DNA of 64,000 nucleotides from the NCBI GenBank assembly GCA_050181835.1, contig JBFXCU010000016.1:5855-69854 (forward strand), given 5' to 3'. Of this stretch, positions 34,040-43,683 are shown piece after piece. Numbering within the stretch: position 1 is the first letter of the stretch; each line of letters opens with the position of its first letter. The notes beneath the pieces were generated by a model. The model saw only the letters and a list, made by a program, of their open reading frames with translations, made no database searches and was not told the origin of the DNA. A program made the translations under genes and the position numbers. Source of the stretch: CAILZL01 sp050181835. Lineage in GTDB: Bacteria; Pseudomonadota; Gammaproteobacteria; Steroidobacterales; Steroidobacteraceae.

Positions 34040-34813
34040 TCAACTTCCAGTCTTACTGTCCGGCGACCGCATTTGAGTGCCAGTTTCGATCAATCCCCCC
34101 ATTGCCCGCGCTGGCACCCGCCAGCGTGGCCGAATGGGCGTAAGGACATACACCCGTTTGCGGGCGCGCAGCATGTAAGCACCCGCGAACAGCGGCCAGA
34201 GCCTGCTGCCAGTGCTTTCTAGAAACCGTTGCGCACGCGGCACCGCTGAGCCGTAGGGCATGGTAAACAAGTATCGCCGCGCTTCGATTACTTCAAAACC
34301 CAGCAATTGTAACCAGTCGCGAACACGGTGCTCGGAGAGATACCGTTCGGTAGCGGGCGGAAAGCTGCTGCCTGCCAGCAAATTGCGCAACCCCCAACTG
34401 GAAAAGGGTCGAAACCCCAGCAAAATCAATTGCCCGTCTCCCGGCAAGATGCGCGACACCTCACGCAGTAACTCATGGGGATTAGCTTCGCACTCCAAGG
34501 TATGAGGCAGTAGCACGGCATCAACCGAGTCCGAAGCAATGCTCAAGGCATCTAGGCGCGAACAAATTGACAACACTCCAGAGATGTTCGGTAGTAGCTG
34601 TGAGCTCACCACCGTCTTGCACTGGGTACGCGCACCCTCTAACAGACTGTGCACATCACCCCACAAACCGATCTGCAGCAGTTGCCAACCAAACACTTGA
34701 GTTAATGCCTCACCGATCAGCTTGCACTCGAGCCGATATACTCGCTGACCCAACGGACTATTCAGCCAGGCCGCTCGGTCGGTCATGACAGAATGAGTCT
34801 CGTTGCTTTTCAT
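34040..34813 (-). CDS. SAM-dependent methyltransferase-like protein (YafS type)
   Basis: About 257 residues from the ATG at 34813; TTG 34858 or ATG 34786 are also possible. It is the class I methyltransferase-fold protein normally found divergent from gloB. The SAM region is weak: LLQIGLWGDV stands where DLGCGxG would be, but LDALSIASDSVDAVLLPHTLECEANPHELLREVSRILPGDGQLILLGF matches motifs IV-VI well. The substrate is unknown. Divergent from gloB. Confidence 0.82.
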   Translation of the reverse strand: MKSNETHSVMTDRAAWLNSPLGQRVYRLECKLIGEALTQVFGWQLLQIGLWGDVHSLLEGARTQCKTVVSSQLLPNISGVLSICSRLDALSIASDSVDAVLLPHTLECEANPHELLREVSRILPGDGQLILLGFRPFSSWGLRNLLAGSSFPPATERYLSEHRVRDWLQLLGFEVIEARRYLFTMPYGSAVPRAQRFLESTGSRLWPLFAGAYMLRARKRVYVLTPIRPRWRVPARAMGGLIETGTQMRSPDSKTGS

Positions 34814-34932
34814 TTGCCAAGGATAACTCGACTTGAGCACTGATGTGCGATCGGACAAAACGAGCTATGTATCGGAGCCTAAAGATTTTTTCACTTGCGA
34901 GGCGGTGCTGCAACAGGTCTAATGGTCGGCAT

Positions 34933-35757
34933 ATGGTAAACGACCTGAGCATTGAATCACGGCGCGCCAACGCCACGACAACAGGTCAATTGCAGGTTAC
35001 AGCCGTTCCGGCATTTGCCGATAACTACATCTGGCTCATCCATTCTCCGCGACAGCCAAATCGGGTGGTGGCGGTGGATCCCGGTGAGGCGTTGCCGGTA
35101 CAGGCGGCATTACAACGTAGTCAGTTAGTGTTGGCTGGCATCATGATGACACATCACCATGCCGACCATGTCGGCGGTGTTTTGGCGCTACGGACACCGG
35201 AACTGCCCGTATTTGGACCAGCAAGCGAAGCAACGCCTGGCCAGCCGAGTCGGGTGAGCGCGGGTAAGCGTGTCCAAATGGCTGAATTAGGGTTGGAGTT
35301 CGAGGTGCTGGATATTCCGGGACATACCGCAGGTCACATTGCCTACGTCGGCCACGGAGCGGTTTTTTGTGGCGATACCTTATTCAGCGCTGGCTGTGGC
35401 CGCCTATTCGAAGGAACTGCAGAGCAAATGAGCCACTCATTGGGTCAATTGGCCAAGCTGCCCAGTAATACCTACGTCTATTGCGGGCACGAATATACGC
35501 TGGCTAATCTGCGCTTTGCCTTGGCGGTGGAGCCCGACAATCAGGACGCATTGGCGCACATGAAGCTGGCGCAGTCGCTGCGACAACAAGGTTTACCGAC
35601 TCTGCCATCGACTATCGAGCTGGAACTGAAGATCAACCCGTTTTTGCGCCTGAATAAACAAACTGTGAAATACGCAGCAGCACAGCATGCAGACCGGGCG
35701 CTAAACAGTGAATCTGAAACTTTCGCTGCACTGCGTGATTGGAAAAATCATTTTTGA
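34933..35757 (+). CDS. gloB: Hydroxyacylglutathione hydrolase (glyoxalase II)
   Basis: Hydrolyses S-lactoylglutathione, completing methylglyoxal detoxification. The ATG at 34933 gives 274 aa; starts further upstream would overlap the divergent methyltransferase. Metal ligands: MTHHHADHVGG, IPGHTAGHIAYVG, FCGDTLFSAGCGRLFEGTAEQM and YCGHEYTLANLRFA. The first 20 residues are longer than in E. coli GloB before the VPAFADNYIW start of the domain. Confidence 0.95.
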   Translation: MVNDLSIESRRANATTTGQLQVTAVPAFADNYIWLIHSPRQPNRVVAVDPGEALPVQAALQRSQLVLAGIMMTHHHADHVGGVLALRTPELPVFGPASEATPGQPSRVSAGKRVQMAELGLEFEVLDIPGHTAGHIAYVGHGAVFCGDTLFSAGCGRLFEGTAEQMSHSLGQLAKLPSNTYVYCGHEYTLANLRFALAVEPDNQDALAHMKLAQSLRQQGLPTLPSTIELELKINPFLRLNKQTVKYAAAQHADRALNSESETFAALRDWKNHF

Positions 35758-35812
35758 GCTTGGCGAGCGGCTTGGTTGGCTGCTCGCTTGATCGCTGACC
35801 GGAGCACGACCA

Positions 35813-37423
35813 ATGAATAAACACCTACTCTGCCGGTTAGCGCAACTAGGACTCGTCGTCCCTACTCTGTTAATAACAGCGTGCAGCGCCGTACCGACTG
35901 CGGCAAACAAAATCGAATCCCATTTTACCCACAGCGCTAACCGGACTGCCCTACCGCCACGGGTTGCCACTCCTGAGCTACACCTGCCACCAGAGTGGCT
36001 AACTATTGAATCAACAGTGGTGTCCCTCAGTGAACAAGATCTGTTTGATCGCATTCGCGTCGGCTTCACGCTGGAGGATGTCGATTCTCCCTCAATAGAC
36101 AAAGAAGAAGTTGTATTTACCAGAAACCCAGACTACTTGGATCGCACTTTCCGCCGTGGCGAGCGTTATCTGTACTACATTGTCAGCGAGCTGGAAGCAC
36201 GCGACATGCCACTGGAATTAGCGTTACTACCGGTGGTGGAAAGCGCATTCAATCCCGTCGCACTGTCCAGCGCTAAAGCCGCGGGCCTATGGCAATTCAT
36301 ACCTAGCACTGGGTTACGTTTTGGGCTGAAACAGAACAGCTATTACGACGGCCGCCGTGACATAGTGGAATCGACCACAGCAGCCTTGGATTACTTGCAG
36401 TTCCTCGCAAAGGAATTCAACGGTGACTGGCTACTGGCGGTAGCGGCCTACAATTGCGGCGAAGCCAACGTTGCTCGCGCCATCAAACGCAATGAAAGCA
36501 AGGGACTACCAACGGACTTCTTCAGTCTTGATTTACCCAGAGAAACTGAAGCTTATGTACCAAAACTACTAGCCATGCGCCGCATTGTCGACAACCCGGA
36601 AAAATACAACTTGGAATTTGGCACGCTACGAAATCAACCTTATTTCGTCAAGGTGGACGTAGGTGGTCAAATAGATCTATCGGTAGCAGCCAGCTTGGCC
36701 AACATTCCTCAAGAGGACTTTCTGGCGATTAACCCAGGCTTCAAGCACCAATACACTGACCCCAATGGCCCACACCAGTTACTGATACCAATCGCCAGTG
36801 AGCAAAGTTTTCTCGAAAAACTGGCGGCTCTACCTGACGAACAACGGGTACCGGTTGTTTATTACCGAGTGCGCAAGGGCGACACACTAAGCAACATTGC
36901 ACAACGCTATAGCATGAGCGTGGCTGATCTGCGCAATCTGAACAAACTCAAGTCCAGCACCATCCGGCCCGGTCAAGAACTGCTACTACGCAGCAACCGT
37001 AATACTCAAAATGTATCCATCGCCAGCGCATCCAGCCAATCAGTCGCAAGCAGCAAGCCGACCGGCGCCAAAACACACACAGTGCGCAAAGGAGAAACCT
37101 TGTGGAGCATTGCACAACGCTATGCCGTAGACCCAACTGTGCTGGCAAGTACTAATGGTATCAAGAAGAACACCATCAGATCAGGGCAGAAACTAAAAAT
37201 CCCCGGAAGCGTTGCCGAAACCGCCTCTACCAGCAAAAGCAGCAACCATGAACGCATGACTTACACCGTGCGCAGCGGCGATACGCTCAGCGAAATAGCC
37301 AGCCAATTCAACGTTGCCATTAAGCAAATAATGAGCTGGAATGATCTACCTAGCAGCACAGCGATCAAAGCCGGACAACGACTGGTCATCTACACAGATG
37401 ATAGTCAGCGGCTTGGTGGATAA
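35813..37423 (+). CDS. mltD: Membrane-bound lytic murein transglycosylase D with three LysM domains
   Basis: 536 residues. A lipoprotein signal ends in LITAC, so the Cys is likely lipidated and the protein outer-membrane anchored. The SLT domain contains the catalytic Glu in LLPVVESAFNPVALSSAKAAGLWQFIPSTG and the VAAYNCGEANVARAI motif. Three LysM peptidoglycan-binding repeats follow (about residues 346-390, 421-466 and 484-529), each starting V-R-x-G-(D/E)-T-L. MltD cleaves glycan strands to 1,6-anhydro ends. It follows gloB, a conserved pairing. Confidence 0.95.
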   Translation: MNKHLLCRLAQLGLVVPTLLITACSAVPTAANKIESHFTHSANRTALPPRVATPELHLPPEWLTIESTVVSLSEQDLFDRIRVGFTLEDVDSPSIDKEEVVFTRNPDYLDRTFRRGERYLYYIVSELEARDMPLELALLPVVESAFNPVALSSAKAAGLWQFIPSTGLRFGLKQNSYYDGRRDIVESTTAALDYLQFLAKEFNGDWLLAVAAYNCGEANVARAIKRNESKGLPTDFFSLDLPRETEAYVPKLLAMRRIVDNPEKYNLEFGTLRNQPYFVKVDVGGQIDLSVAASLANIPQEDFLAINPGFKHQYTDPNGPHQLLIPIASEQSFLEKLAALPDEQRVPVVYYRVRKGDTLSNIAQRYSMSVADLRNLNKLKSSTIRPGQELLLRSNRNTQNVSIASASSQSVASSKPTGAKTHTVRKGETLWSIAQRYAVDPTVLASTNGIKKNTIRSGQKLKIPGSVAETASTSKSSNHERMTYTVRSGDTLSEIASQFNVAIKQIMSWNDLPSSTAIKAGQRLVIYTDDSQRLGG

Positions 37424-37521
37424 ACGTCCAGCCACTACTAACCTACTCTTACTCGACAAGACGACCTGTGCTGGATGCACTAAACTAACGGGATCAACTA
37501 ACTTTAAGCTTGGGGTATCGC

Positions 37522-38325
37522 ATGGGATTTCTCGCCGGTAAACGGGTGCTGATTGTCGGGCTAGCCACAGAACGTTCCATCGCTTATGGCATTGCCGCCG
37601 CCATGCATCGTGAGGGTGCCGAACTGGCCTTCACCTATCAAAATGATCGACTCAAGGATCGGGTTAGCGATATTGCTAAAGAATTGAACAGTCAAATCGT
37701 TCTACCCATGGATGTGGCCTTCGATGAACAAATCGACAGTGCATTCAGCGCACTGAGCCAACGTTGGGATGGCACACTGGATTGCATCGTGCATGCAGTG
37801 GCGTATGCGCCACGCGAAGCATTGGCAGGCAGCTTTGTAGAAGGCACCAGTCGCGAGAGCTTCCGAATTGCCCACGACATTTCCAGCTATAGTCTGACTG
37901 CATTGGCCCGTGCCGGACTGCCCATGATGAAGGGTCGAGCGGGCGCGTTGATCACCTTGTCATATTTAGGCGCAGTACGTTCCATTCCCAGTTACAACGT
38001 CATGGGTCTAGCCAAGGCCAGCCTCGAAGCCAACGTACGCTTTCTGGCGGCAGACCTGGGACCGCAAGGCATTCGCGTTAATGGTATTTCCGCCGGACCA
38101 ATAAAAACATTGGCTGCTGCGGGGATTGGTGGCTTTCGCAAAATGCTCGGTCATGTTGCCGACACGGCACCACTGCGACGCAATGTAACGACCGAAGATG
38201 TCGGTAATGCCGCCGCCTTCCTTTGTTCAGATCTAGCCGCCGGCATTACCGGCGAAGTACTGTATGTAGACGGTGGCTACAGTCACGTTGGCATGTCGTT
38301 TGGCGACCAAGCTGAAACGCATTAA
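37522..38325 (+). CDS. fabI: Enoyl-ACP reductase FabI
   Basis: Last reduction of the fatty-acid elongation cycle, NADH-dependent. 267 residues from the ATG at 37522, with GGGG upstream. The N-terminal GFLAGKRVLIVGLATERSIAYGIA matches FabI. The catalytic set aligns with E. coli: Y148, Y158 and K165 in LSYLGAVRSIPSYNVMGLAKASLEANVR. It converges on ppiD across a bidirectional terminator. Confidence 0.96.
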   Translation: MGFLAGKRVLIVGLATERSIAYGIAAAMHREGAELAFTYQNDRLKDRVSDIAKELNSQIVLPMDVAFDEQIDSAFSALSQRWDGTLDCIVHAVAYAPREALAGSFVEGTSRESFRIAHDISSYSLTALARAGLPMMKGRAGALITLSYLGAVRSIPSYNVMGLAKASLEANVRFLAADLGPQGIRVNGISAGPIKTLAAAGIGGFRKMLGHVADTAPLRRNVTTEDVGNAAAFLCSDLAAGITGEVLYVDGGYSHVGMSFGDQAETH

Positions 38326-38342
38326 GAGTTTGGCAACAGGCT

Positions 38343-38381
38343 AAAAAAATCAGCCTGCCTTGTTATCAAAGCAGGCTGATT
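38343..38381. terminator. Bidirectional terminator between fabI and ppiD
   Basis: AATCAGCCTGC (38348-38358) and GCAGGCTGATT (38371-38381) form a perfect 11-bp stem. A run of seven A on the left gives a strong U-tract for ppiD on the minus strand; the right side (GTTATT) is weaker for fabI. Confidence 0.85.
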
Positions 38382-38441
38382 GTTATTAGCAAACATAATC
38401 ACTTCAGCATCCAGCGTGCGACATCAACTCCATGCAAAAGA

Positions 38442-40355
38442 CTATTCAAACGCAGCCGGATTGATCTCGATATCAGCTGTGCGTTGTAACTCTTTTATAT
38501 AGGCACTGAATTCAGTGTTTGCAATTCCATTAATACGTTGCGTACGCAATGCCGACAACCTGGCTTTCGCTGCCTCATCCGTTGCCGCCGAACCGCTTTG
38601 AACCGCCGCCACCATCAACAATGCTTGGTCACCATTACCCAATGCTAAGCTGCGATACGCTGGTTTGTCATCCACAACATCAGCTTTAGAAATGGCAAAT
38701 GCGGCTTTAAGTAATTGTGGCGGCACGCCCTCTGCGCTGCGACCTAATAGCTGCCTACCCACTGGGGCGACTGGCAAAGATTTATTCAATGCCAACCATT
38801 GCAGCGCCCCCGTTTTCAACTGCTGCATGACAGCTTGAACTTGCTGCGCCACTGCAGACTTAGCAGCCCGCTCAGTCAACTTAGCAACTACTTCAGTACG
38901 CACCGACTCCAGCGACTTCTGTGCTGGTAGAACATGATCAGTAACACGCAGCACCAACGCACGATCTTCACCGATGGTTATTAACGGGCTATTTTCACCC
39001 CTCTCTAATACAGCTGCGCTGAATGCGGCCTCAATGACCTGCGAAACTCCACTAAACTCACCCCCACCTTGGCGGGTAAAGCCCGCTATAGACTTGACGG
39101 TGGTACCAAATTCCGCTGCGACGCTATCCAGCCCGGTTAGACTTGCAAAAGCAGCATCGGCTAGCTTCTGAGTTTTGTCATAGAATAACGAGCTCGCCCG
39201 CTCGCTCCTGTAATCGGATTCCACTTCAGCACGCGCCGCTTCAAATGGCTTGGTCGTACCACCTTCAATCTCATCCAGACGAATCAGATGATAACCAAAT
39301 TCGGACTTGACCGGCACGCTCAATTCACCAGGCTTCAAACTGAATAGCGCCTCTTCAAAGGGCTGCACAAACTGACCGCGACCGGCCCAACCCAAATCAC
39401 CGCCATTGCTGGCAGAACCAGTATCTTTGGAGTACTGCTTTGCCAGCTCTGTGAAGTCCGCACCAGCTTTAAGCTTGACCAACAATTCCTCAGCTTGTTT
39501 TTTGGCAGCCGCATCGGCTGTCTCTTTATCGATGGCAATAAGGATATGGCGCCCATGACGGCGTTCTACTGTAGTGAAGCGATCCTTGATTTGCTCGTAA
39601 TGAGCACGTAGCGTTGCATCATCGACCATTACTTCGGCGGCAGAGTCAGCCAAGCTGAGTTCCACATATTGCAAAGACACAGTCTCCGGCGTCAGATAGC
39701 TCGCTTTATTTGCTTCATACCATGCAGCCAAATCTGCATCTGAAACCTTGATGCCAGCTTCATATGCCTTTGCTGGCACCACTACATAATCGATGGCACG
39801 TTGCTCTTGCAACAAAGCTTGAGCGCGCGCCAATTCTTTCGGGGTAATGAAAGCCGTACCCAAGATACCGTTTTGTAATTGTCTGGTTGCAAGCTCAGTA
39901 CGGAATTGCGCTTCGAATTGCGCTTCATTCATGCCCTGTTGCAACAGCGCGGTGGCATAACGATCACGCGAGAACTGGCCATCAACTTTAAGACTGTCCA
40001 GACTGCGTATCGCTTGGGCAATATCGTCGTCGCTGACCTTAAAGCCCAGTTCCGTGACACGTTGCTGAACCAATTGCGAACGGATCAGTTGGTTGAGCAG
40101 TGAACTCTGTGCCTGCTTCTTAATTACTTCAGGGATCTCGCCCTTGAATGTCTGTTGCAATTCGTTCTGGCGTTGCTGCCAAGCGTTTTGCAGCGTCGTC
40201 AACCCGATTGAATCGCCGTTCACTTCCGCGGCTGAATTTGCCACTGAGCCGACCGAACCTAGTTCAACGCCCCAAAAAACAAATACGATTGCTAACGCAG
40301 CAAGCAGCACCTTCGCCACCCAGCCCGAAATCTTGTCACGTATTGCTTGCATCAT
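38442..40355 (-). CDS. ppiD: Periplasmic folding chaperone PpiD
   Basis: 637 residues from the first of two adjacent ATGs (40355); a longer open frame upstream merely reads through the tRNA-Asp gene. One N-terminal membrane helix (VLLAALAIVFVFWGVELGSVG) anchors a periplasmic SurA-like N domain and a parvulin domain (RRHGRHILIAIDKET ... YSKDTGSASNGGDLGWAGRGQFVQPFEEALFSLKPGELSVPVKSEFGYHLIRLDEI). PpiD sits at the Sec translocon exit and helps newly exported proteins. It follows hupB and two tRNAs, a conserved order. Confidence 0.95.
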   Translation of the reverse strand: MMQAIRDKISGWVAKVLLAALAIVFVFWGVELGSVGSVANSAAEVNGDSIGLTTLQNAWQQRQNELQQTFKGEIPEVIKKQAQSSLLNQLIRSQLVQQRVTELGFKVSDDDIAQAIRSLDSLKVDGQFSRDRYATALLQQGMNEAQFEAQFRTELATRQLQNGILGTAFITPKELARAQALLQEQRAIDYVVVPAKAYEAGIKVSDADLAAWYEANKASYLTPETVSLQYVELSLADSAAEVMVDDATLRAHYEQIKDRFTTVERRHGRHILIAIDKETADAAAKKQAEELLVKLKAGADFTELAKQYSKDTGSASNGGDLGWAGRGQFVQPFEEALFSLKPGELSVPVKSEFGYHLIRLDEIEGGTTKPFEAARAEVESDYRSERASSLFYDKTQKLADAAFASLTGLDSVAAEFGTTVKSIAGFTRQGGGEFSGVSQVIEAAFSAAVLERGENSPLITIGEDRALVLRVTDHVLPAQKSLESVRTEVVAKLTERAAKSAVAQQVQAVMQQLKTGALQWLALNKSLPVAPVGRQLLGRSAEGVPPQLLKAAFAISKADVVDDKPAYRSLALGNGDQALLMVAAVQSGSAATDEAAKARLSALRTQRINGIANTEFSAYIKELQRTADIEINPAAFE

Positions 40356-40377
40356 GGCGAATGCCCGATAAGAAAAG

Positions 40378-40454
40378 TGGCGGAGCGGACGGGACTCGAA
40401 CCCGCGACCCCCGGCGTGACAGGCCGGTATTCTAACCAGCTGAACTACCGCTCC
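40378..40454 (-). tRNA. tRNA-Asp (GTC)
   Basis: 77 bases on the minus strand, beginning GGAGCGGTAGTTCAGCTGG and ending CCGCTCCGCCA, with CCA encoded. The anticodon loop CTGTCAC reads GTC. All four arms pair; it closely matches the known E. coli tRNA-Asp. Confidence 0.98.
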
Positions 40455-40474
40455 GCGCAAAACTGTATTGTAAA

Positions 40475-40550
40475 TGGTGGGTGCTGACGGGATCGAACCG
40501 CCGACATTCGCCTTGTAAGGGCGACGCTCTACCAGCTGAGCTAAGCACCC
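40475..40550 (-). tRNA. tRNA-Val (TAC)
   Basis: 76 bases on the minus strand, beginning GGGTGCTTAGCTCAGCTGG and ending AGCACCCACCA, with CCA encoded. The anticodon loop CTTACAA reads TAC. It lies 20 bases before tRNA-Asp and 74 bases after hupB, so hupB, both tRNAs and ppiD may share transcripts. Confidence 0.98.
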
Positions 40551-40624
40551 TCAAGAACCACTACCCGACGCGGCACTGTGTAACAGTTAACAGTGCGTGC
40601 GGTCAGTGATCCTCAGCTAGCTGT

Positions 40625-40897
40625 TCAGTTTACAGCATCCTTTATGCCCTTGCCAGCCTTGAACACAGGCATATTACTGGCAGCAATGTTGATCGGCTCA
40701 CCAGTACGAGGGTTACGTCCGGTGCGTGCCGCACGCGCCTTAACCGCAAAGGTACCGAACCCAACCAAGGCAACCGAATCACCGGCTTTCAAGGTGGCAG
40801 TGATAGTGTCAAATACCGCATCAACGGCACGAGCGGCATCGGTCTTGGCTAGACCCGTAGCACCACTCACCGCATCTACCAATTCGCTTTTATTCAT
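40625..40897 (-). CDS. hupB: DNA-binding protein HU-beta
   Basis: 90 residues from the ATG at 40897 (MNKSELVDAVSGATGLAK), with AGGAAG upstream. HU fold complete: VALVGFGTFAVKARAARTGRNPRTGEPINIAASNMPVFKAGKGIKDAV, with the DNA-inserting Pro in the RNPRTG arm. Nucleoid-architecture protein located directly after lon. Confidence 0.98.
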   Translation of the reverse strand: MNKSELVDAVSGATGLAKTDAARAVDAVFDTITATLKAGDSVALVGFGTFAVKARAARTGRNPRTGEPINIAASNMPVFKAGKGIKDAVN

Positions 40898-41041
40898 TGA
40901 TGTCACTTCCTCTGCTTGAATCTAACCAATGGAACGCATGATCACGCGCCACTTGAATTATTGGCCGCGCGTTATAGCAGCGACTGATGATCTGGTCAAT
41001 CTTGTTATAACTATTCGCCAAGTATAAGCACATTAACAATA

Positions 41042-43480
41042 TCAATGTGCCGGAACTTGCTTGCTGGAACGTTTAGACGCGCGACGCGCACCAGGCTTGC
41101 TTATAGTCGTCACCGAAGCAGCATCTACCAAAGGTTCTGGCATGCGCTGCAAGGCAAGCTGCAACACTTCGTCAATCCACTTCACGGGCTTGATGTCGAG
41201 GCTATTCTTGATGTTCTGAGGTATCTCAGCCAAATCTTTGGTGTTCTCATCAGGAATCAATACTGTACGAATGCCGCCACGATGTGCAGCAAGCAGCTTT
41301 TCTTTCAACCCACCAATTGGTAGCACCTGACCACGCAAGGTAATCTCACCAGTCATCGCCACATCGGATCGCACCGGAACCTTTGTCAGCGCAGAAACCA
41401 TGGCTGTACACATGCCAATACCGGCGCTCGGGCCATCCTTGGGAGTCGCGCCTTCCGGCACATGAATATGGATATCCAGTTTCTGATTAAAGTCGGGATC
41501 TAAGCCCAATACAGTGGCCCGACTACGCACCACCGTCATCGCCGCCTGAATGGACTCCTTCATGACGTCGCCCAGCTTGCCAGTATCAAGCAACTTACCT
41601 TTACCCGGCACCACTGATGCTTCGATAGTCAACAACTCTCCACCCACCTCAGTCCACGCCAATCCAGTGACTTGTCCGATCTGATCCTTCGCTTCAGCGC
41701 GACCATAGTCAAAGCGACGCACGCCCAGATACTTATTGAGATTGCGTGGCGTCACGTTAATCGACTTGATATCTTTCTCGGTTAATAACTGTTTGACTGA
41801 CTTGCGGCATATCTTGGAGATTTCGCGCTCCAAATTACGCACTCCGGCCTCACGCGTGTAGTAACGGATGATGTCCTTGATGCTGTTATCTGAAATTTTC
41901 AGCTCATTAACCGTCAAACCGTTTTGCTTGACTTGTTTAGGCAATAAATACTTGCGTGCAATCGCACTCTTCTCATCTTCCGTATAGCCAGGCAGTCGAA
42001 TCACTTCCATGCGATCCAGCAGCGCCGCAGGAATATTCAAGGTATTGGCGGTGCAGACAAACATAACCTGCGACAGATCCAGATCCACTTCCAGATAATG
42101 ATCGTTGAAAGTGTTGTTCTGCTCTGGATCAAGCACTTCCAGCAATGCAGAGCTTGGATCGCCACGAAAATCCATCGCCATCTTGTCGATTTCGTCGAGC
42201 AGAAATAGTGGATTATTGACCTCGGTCTTCACCAGATTCTGCACAATCTTGCCTGGAATGGAGCCAATGTAGGTGCGGCGATGACCACGAATTTCCGCTT
42301 CATCACGTACACCACCCAATGACATACGTACAAACTTGCGGTTGGTGGCGCGTGCGATGGATTGTCCTAGTGAAGTTTTACCTACACCGGGTGGGCCCAC
42401 CAAACACAAAATGGGGCCTTTCAGCGCCTTCACACGCTGCTGCACGGCAAGGTACTCAATGATGCGTTCTTTAACTTTTTCCAGCCCGTAATGATCTTCG
42501 TCAAGCACCAGCTCAGCAGCTGTAATGTCGTGACGCACTTTGGTCTTTTTCTTCCATGGCAGCTTCACCAACCAGTCAAGGTAGTTACGTACCACCGTCG
42601 CTTCCGCTGACATTGGCGACATCATTTTCAGCTTACCCAACTCGGCCATTCCCTTCTCATGCGCTTCCTTAGGCATGCCCGATTTCTTGATGCGCTGCTC
42701 CAGCTCGGCCAGTTCATTAGGCGCATCTTCAAGCTCGCCCAACTCCTTCTGAATGGCCTTCATCTGTTCGTTAAGATAGTACTCGCGCTGACTTTTCTCC
42801 ATCTGCTGCTTAACGCGTCCACGAATGCGCTTTTCGATTTGCAGCACATCCATTTCGCCTTCCAGCAATGCGAGAATATGCTCCAGCCGCTTACGTACTT
42901 CCAGCATTTCGAGCACGCGTTGCTTCGCATCAAGCTTCAAAGCCATGTGTGCCGCAACGTTATCCGCCAATCGTCCTGGCTCTTCGATGCCCGCCAATGC
43001 GGTCAGGATTTCGGGTGCCACCTTGCGATTGAGTTTGACGTACTGCTCAAACTGCGTAACAACAGAGCGTGTCAACACATCCATTTCACGTTCGTCGTAC
43101 CGCCCCTGATCCTTGAGTACCTCAACATTGGCAGAAAAAAACTGATCAACCTTCATGTCAATAATGCGCGCACGAACCGTACCTTCTACCAGCACCTTGA
43201 CCGTACCATCCGGTAATTTCAGCAGTTGCAGAATGCTAGCCAGCGTACCAATTCGATAAATATCTTCGGTACCGGGGTCATCCACATCTGCTTGCTTCTG
43301 CGCAACCAACAACACCTGCTTGCTAACACGCATCGCCTGGTCGAGCGCGACAATGGACTTCTCGCGACCAACAAACAGGGGAATCACCATGTGCGGGTAA
43401 ACCACCACATCACGCAATGGCAACACCGGAATATCCTGCGTACTGACAATGCTGGGGGCGTCCGGAGTAGTGCTGCTCAA
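41042..43480 (-). CDS. lon: ATP-dependent protease Lon
   Basis: 812 residues. The start is TTG (43480), with TAGGT 8 bases upstream; no ATG is near. The N-terminal LON substrate domain (DIPVLPLRDVVVYPHMVIPLFVGR), AAA+ module (Walker A GPPGVGKTSLG, Walker B FLLDEIDKM) and C-terminal protease with the Ser/Lys dyad (PKDGPSAGIGM; GLKEKLLAAHRGG) are complete. A sigma-32-like promoter lies about 40-65 bases upstream. The tail is basic (KPGARRASKRSSKQ). Confidence 0.98.
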   Translation of the reverse strand: MSSTTPDAPSIVSTQDIPVLPLRDVVVYPHMVIPLFVGREKSIVALDQAMRVSKQVLLVAQKQADVDDPGTEDIYRIGTLASILQLLKLPDGTVKVLVEGTVRARIIDMKVDQFFSANVEVLKDQGRYDEREMDVLTRSVVTQFEQYVKLNRKVAPEILTALAGIEEPGRLADNVAAHMALKLDAKQRVLEMLEVRKRLEHILALLEGEMDVLQIEKRIRGRVKQQMEKSQREYYLNEQMKAIQKELGELEDAPNELAELEQRIKKSGMPKEAHEKGMAELGKLKMMSPMSAEATVVRNYLDWLVKLPWKKKTKVRHDITAAELVLDEDHYGLEKVKERIIEYLAVQQRVKALKGPILCLVGPPGVGKTSLGQSIARATNRKFVRMSLGGVRDEAEIRGHRRTYIGSIPGKIVQNLVKTEVNNPLFLLDEIDKMAMDFRGDPSSALLEVLDPEQNNTFNDHYLEVDLDLSQVMFVCTANTLNIPAALLDRMEVIRLPGYTEDEKSAIARKYLLPKQVKQNGLTVNELKISDNSIKDIIRYYTREAGVRNLEREISKICRKSVKQLLTEKDIKSINVTPRNLNKYLGVRRFDYGRAEAKDQIGQVTGLAWTEVGGELLTIEASVVPGKGKLLDTGKLGDVMKESIQAAMTVVRSRATVLGLDPDFNQKLDIHIHVPEGATPKDGPSAGIGMCTAMVSALTKVPVRSDVAMTGEITLRGQVLPIGGLKEKLLAAHRGGIRTVLIPDENTKDLAEIPQNIKNSLDIKPVKWIDEVLQLALQRMPEPLVDAASVTTISKPGARRASKRSSKQVPAH

Positions 43481-43518
43481 GATGAATACCTACTAGGAAG
43501 AAGACAGAATGGTGTCGT

Positions 43519-43546
43519 TTATGGGGACAAATCGGCGTCGTTCAAG
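43519..43546 (-). promoter_or_regulatory. Heat-shock (sigma-32 type) promoter of lon
   Basis: On the minus strand CTTGAA (43546-43541), 14 bases, then CCCCATAA (43526-43519). This matches the sigma-32 consensus CTTGAAA-N11-16-CCCCATNT closely and lies about 39 bases upstream of the lon TTG. Confidence 0.8.
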
Positions 43547-43624
43547 ACCATACCGGAAGCTTTAAGCGTGTACCAGTCATAGCGTAAAAACCATGCTTAA
43601 GAATCAGCATCAGCGAGACCCAAT

Positions 43625-43660
43625 AACTGTAAAGCCGCGAATCAACGCGGCTTTGCAGTT
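43625..43660 (-). terminator. Terminator between clpX and lon
   Basis: AAAGCCGCG (43631-43639) and CGCGGCTTT (43646-43654) form a 9-bp stem, extended outward by AACTG/CAGTT. It lies 24 bases after the clpX stop and upstream of the lon promoter, so it separates clpX from lon. The T-runs are short. Confidence 0.65.
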
Positions 43661-43683
43661 ATTTAGCGGTTACCACACCTAAT

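Noticed and set aside
40356..40460. N-terminal extension of PpiD (VVQLVRIPACHAGGRGFESRPLR)
   Set aside because: This is the tRNA-Asp gene read as protein; the ATG at 40355 is the natural start.
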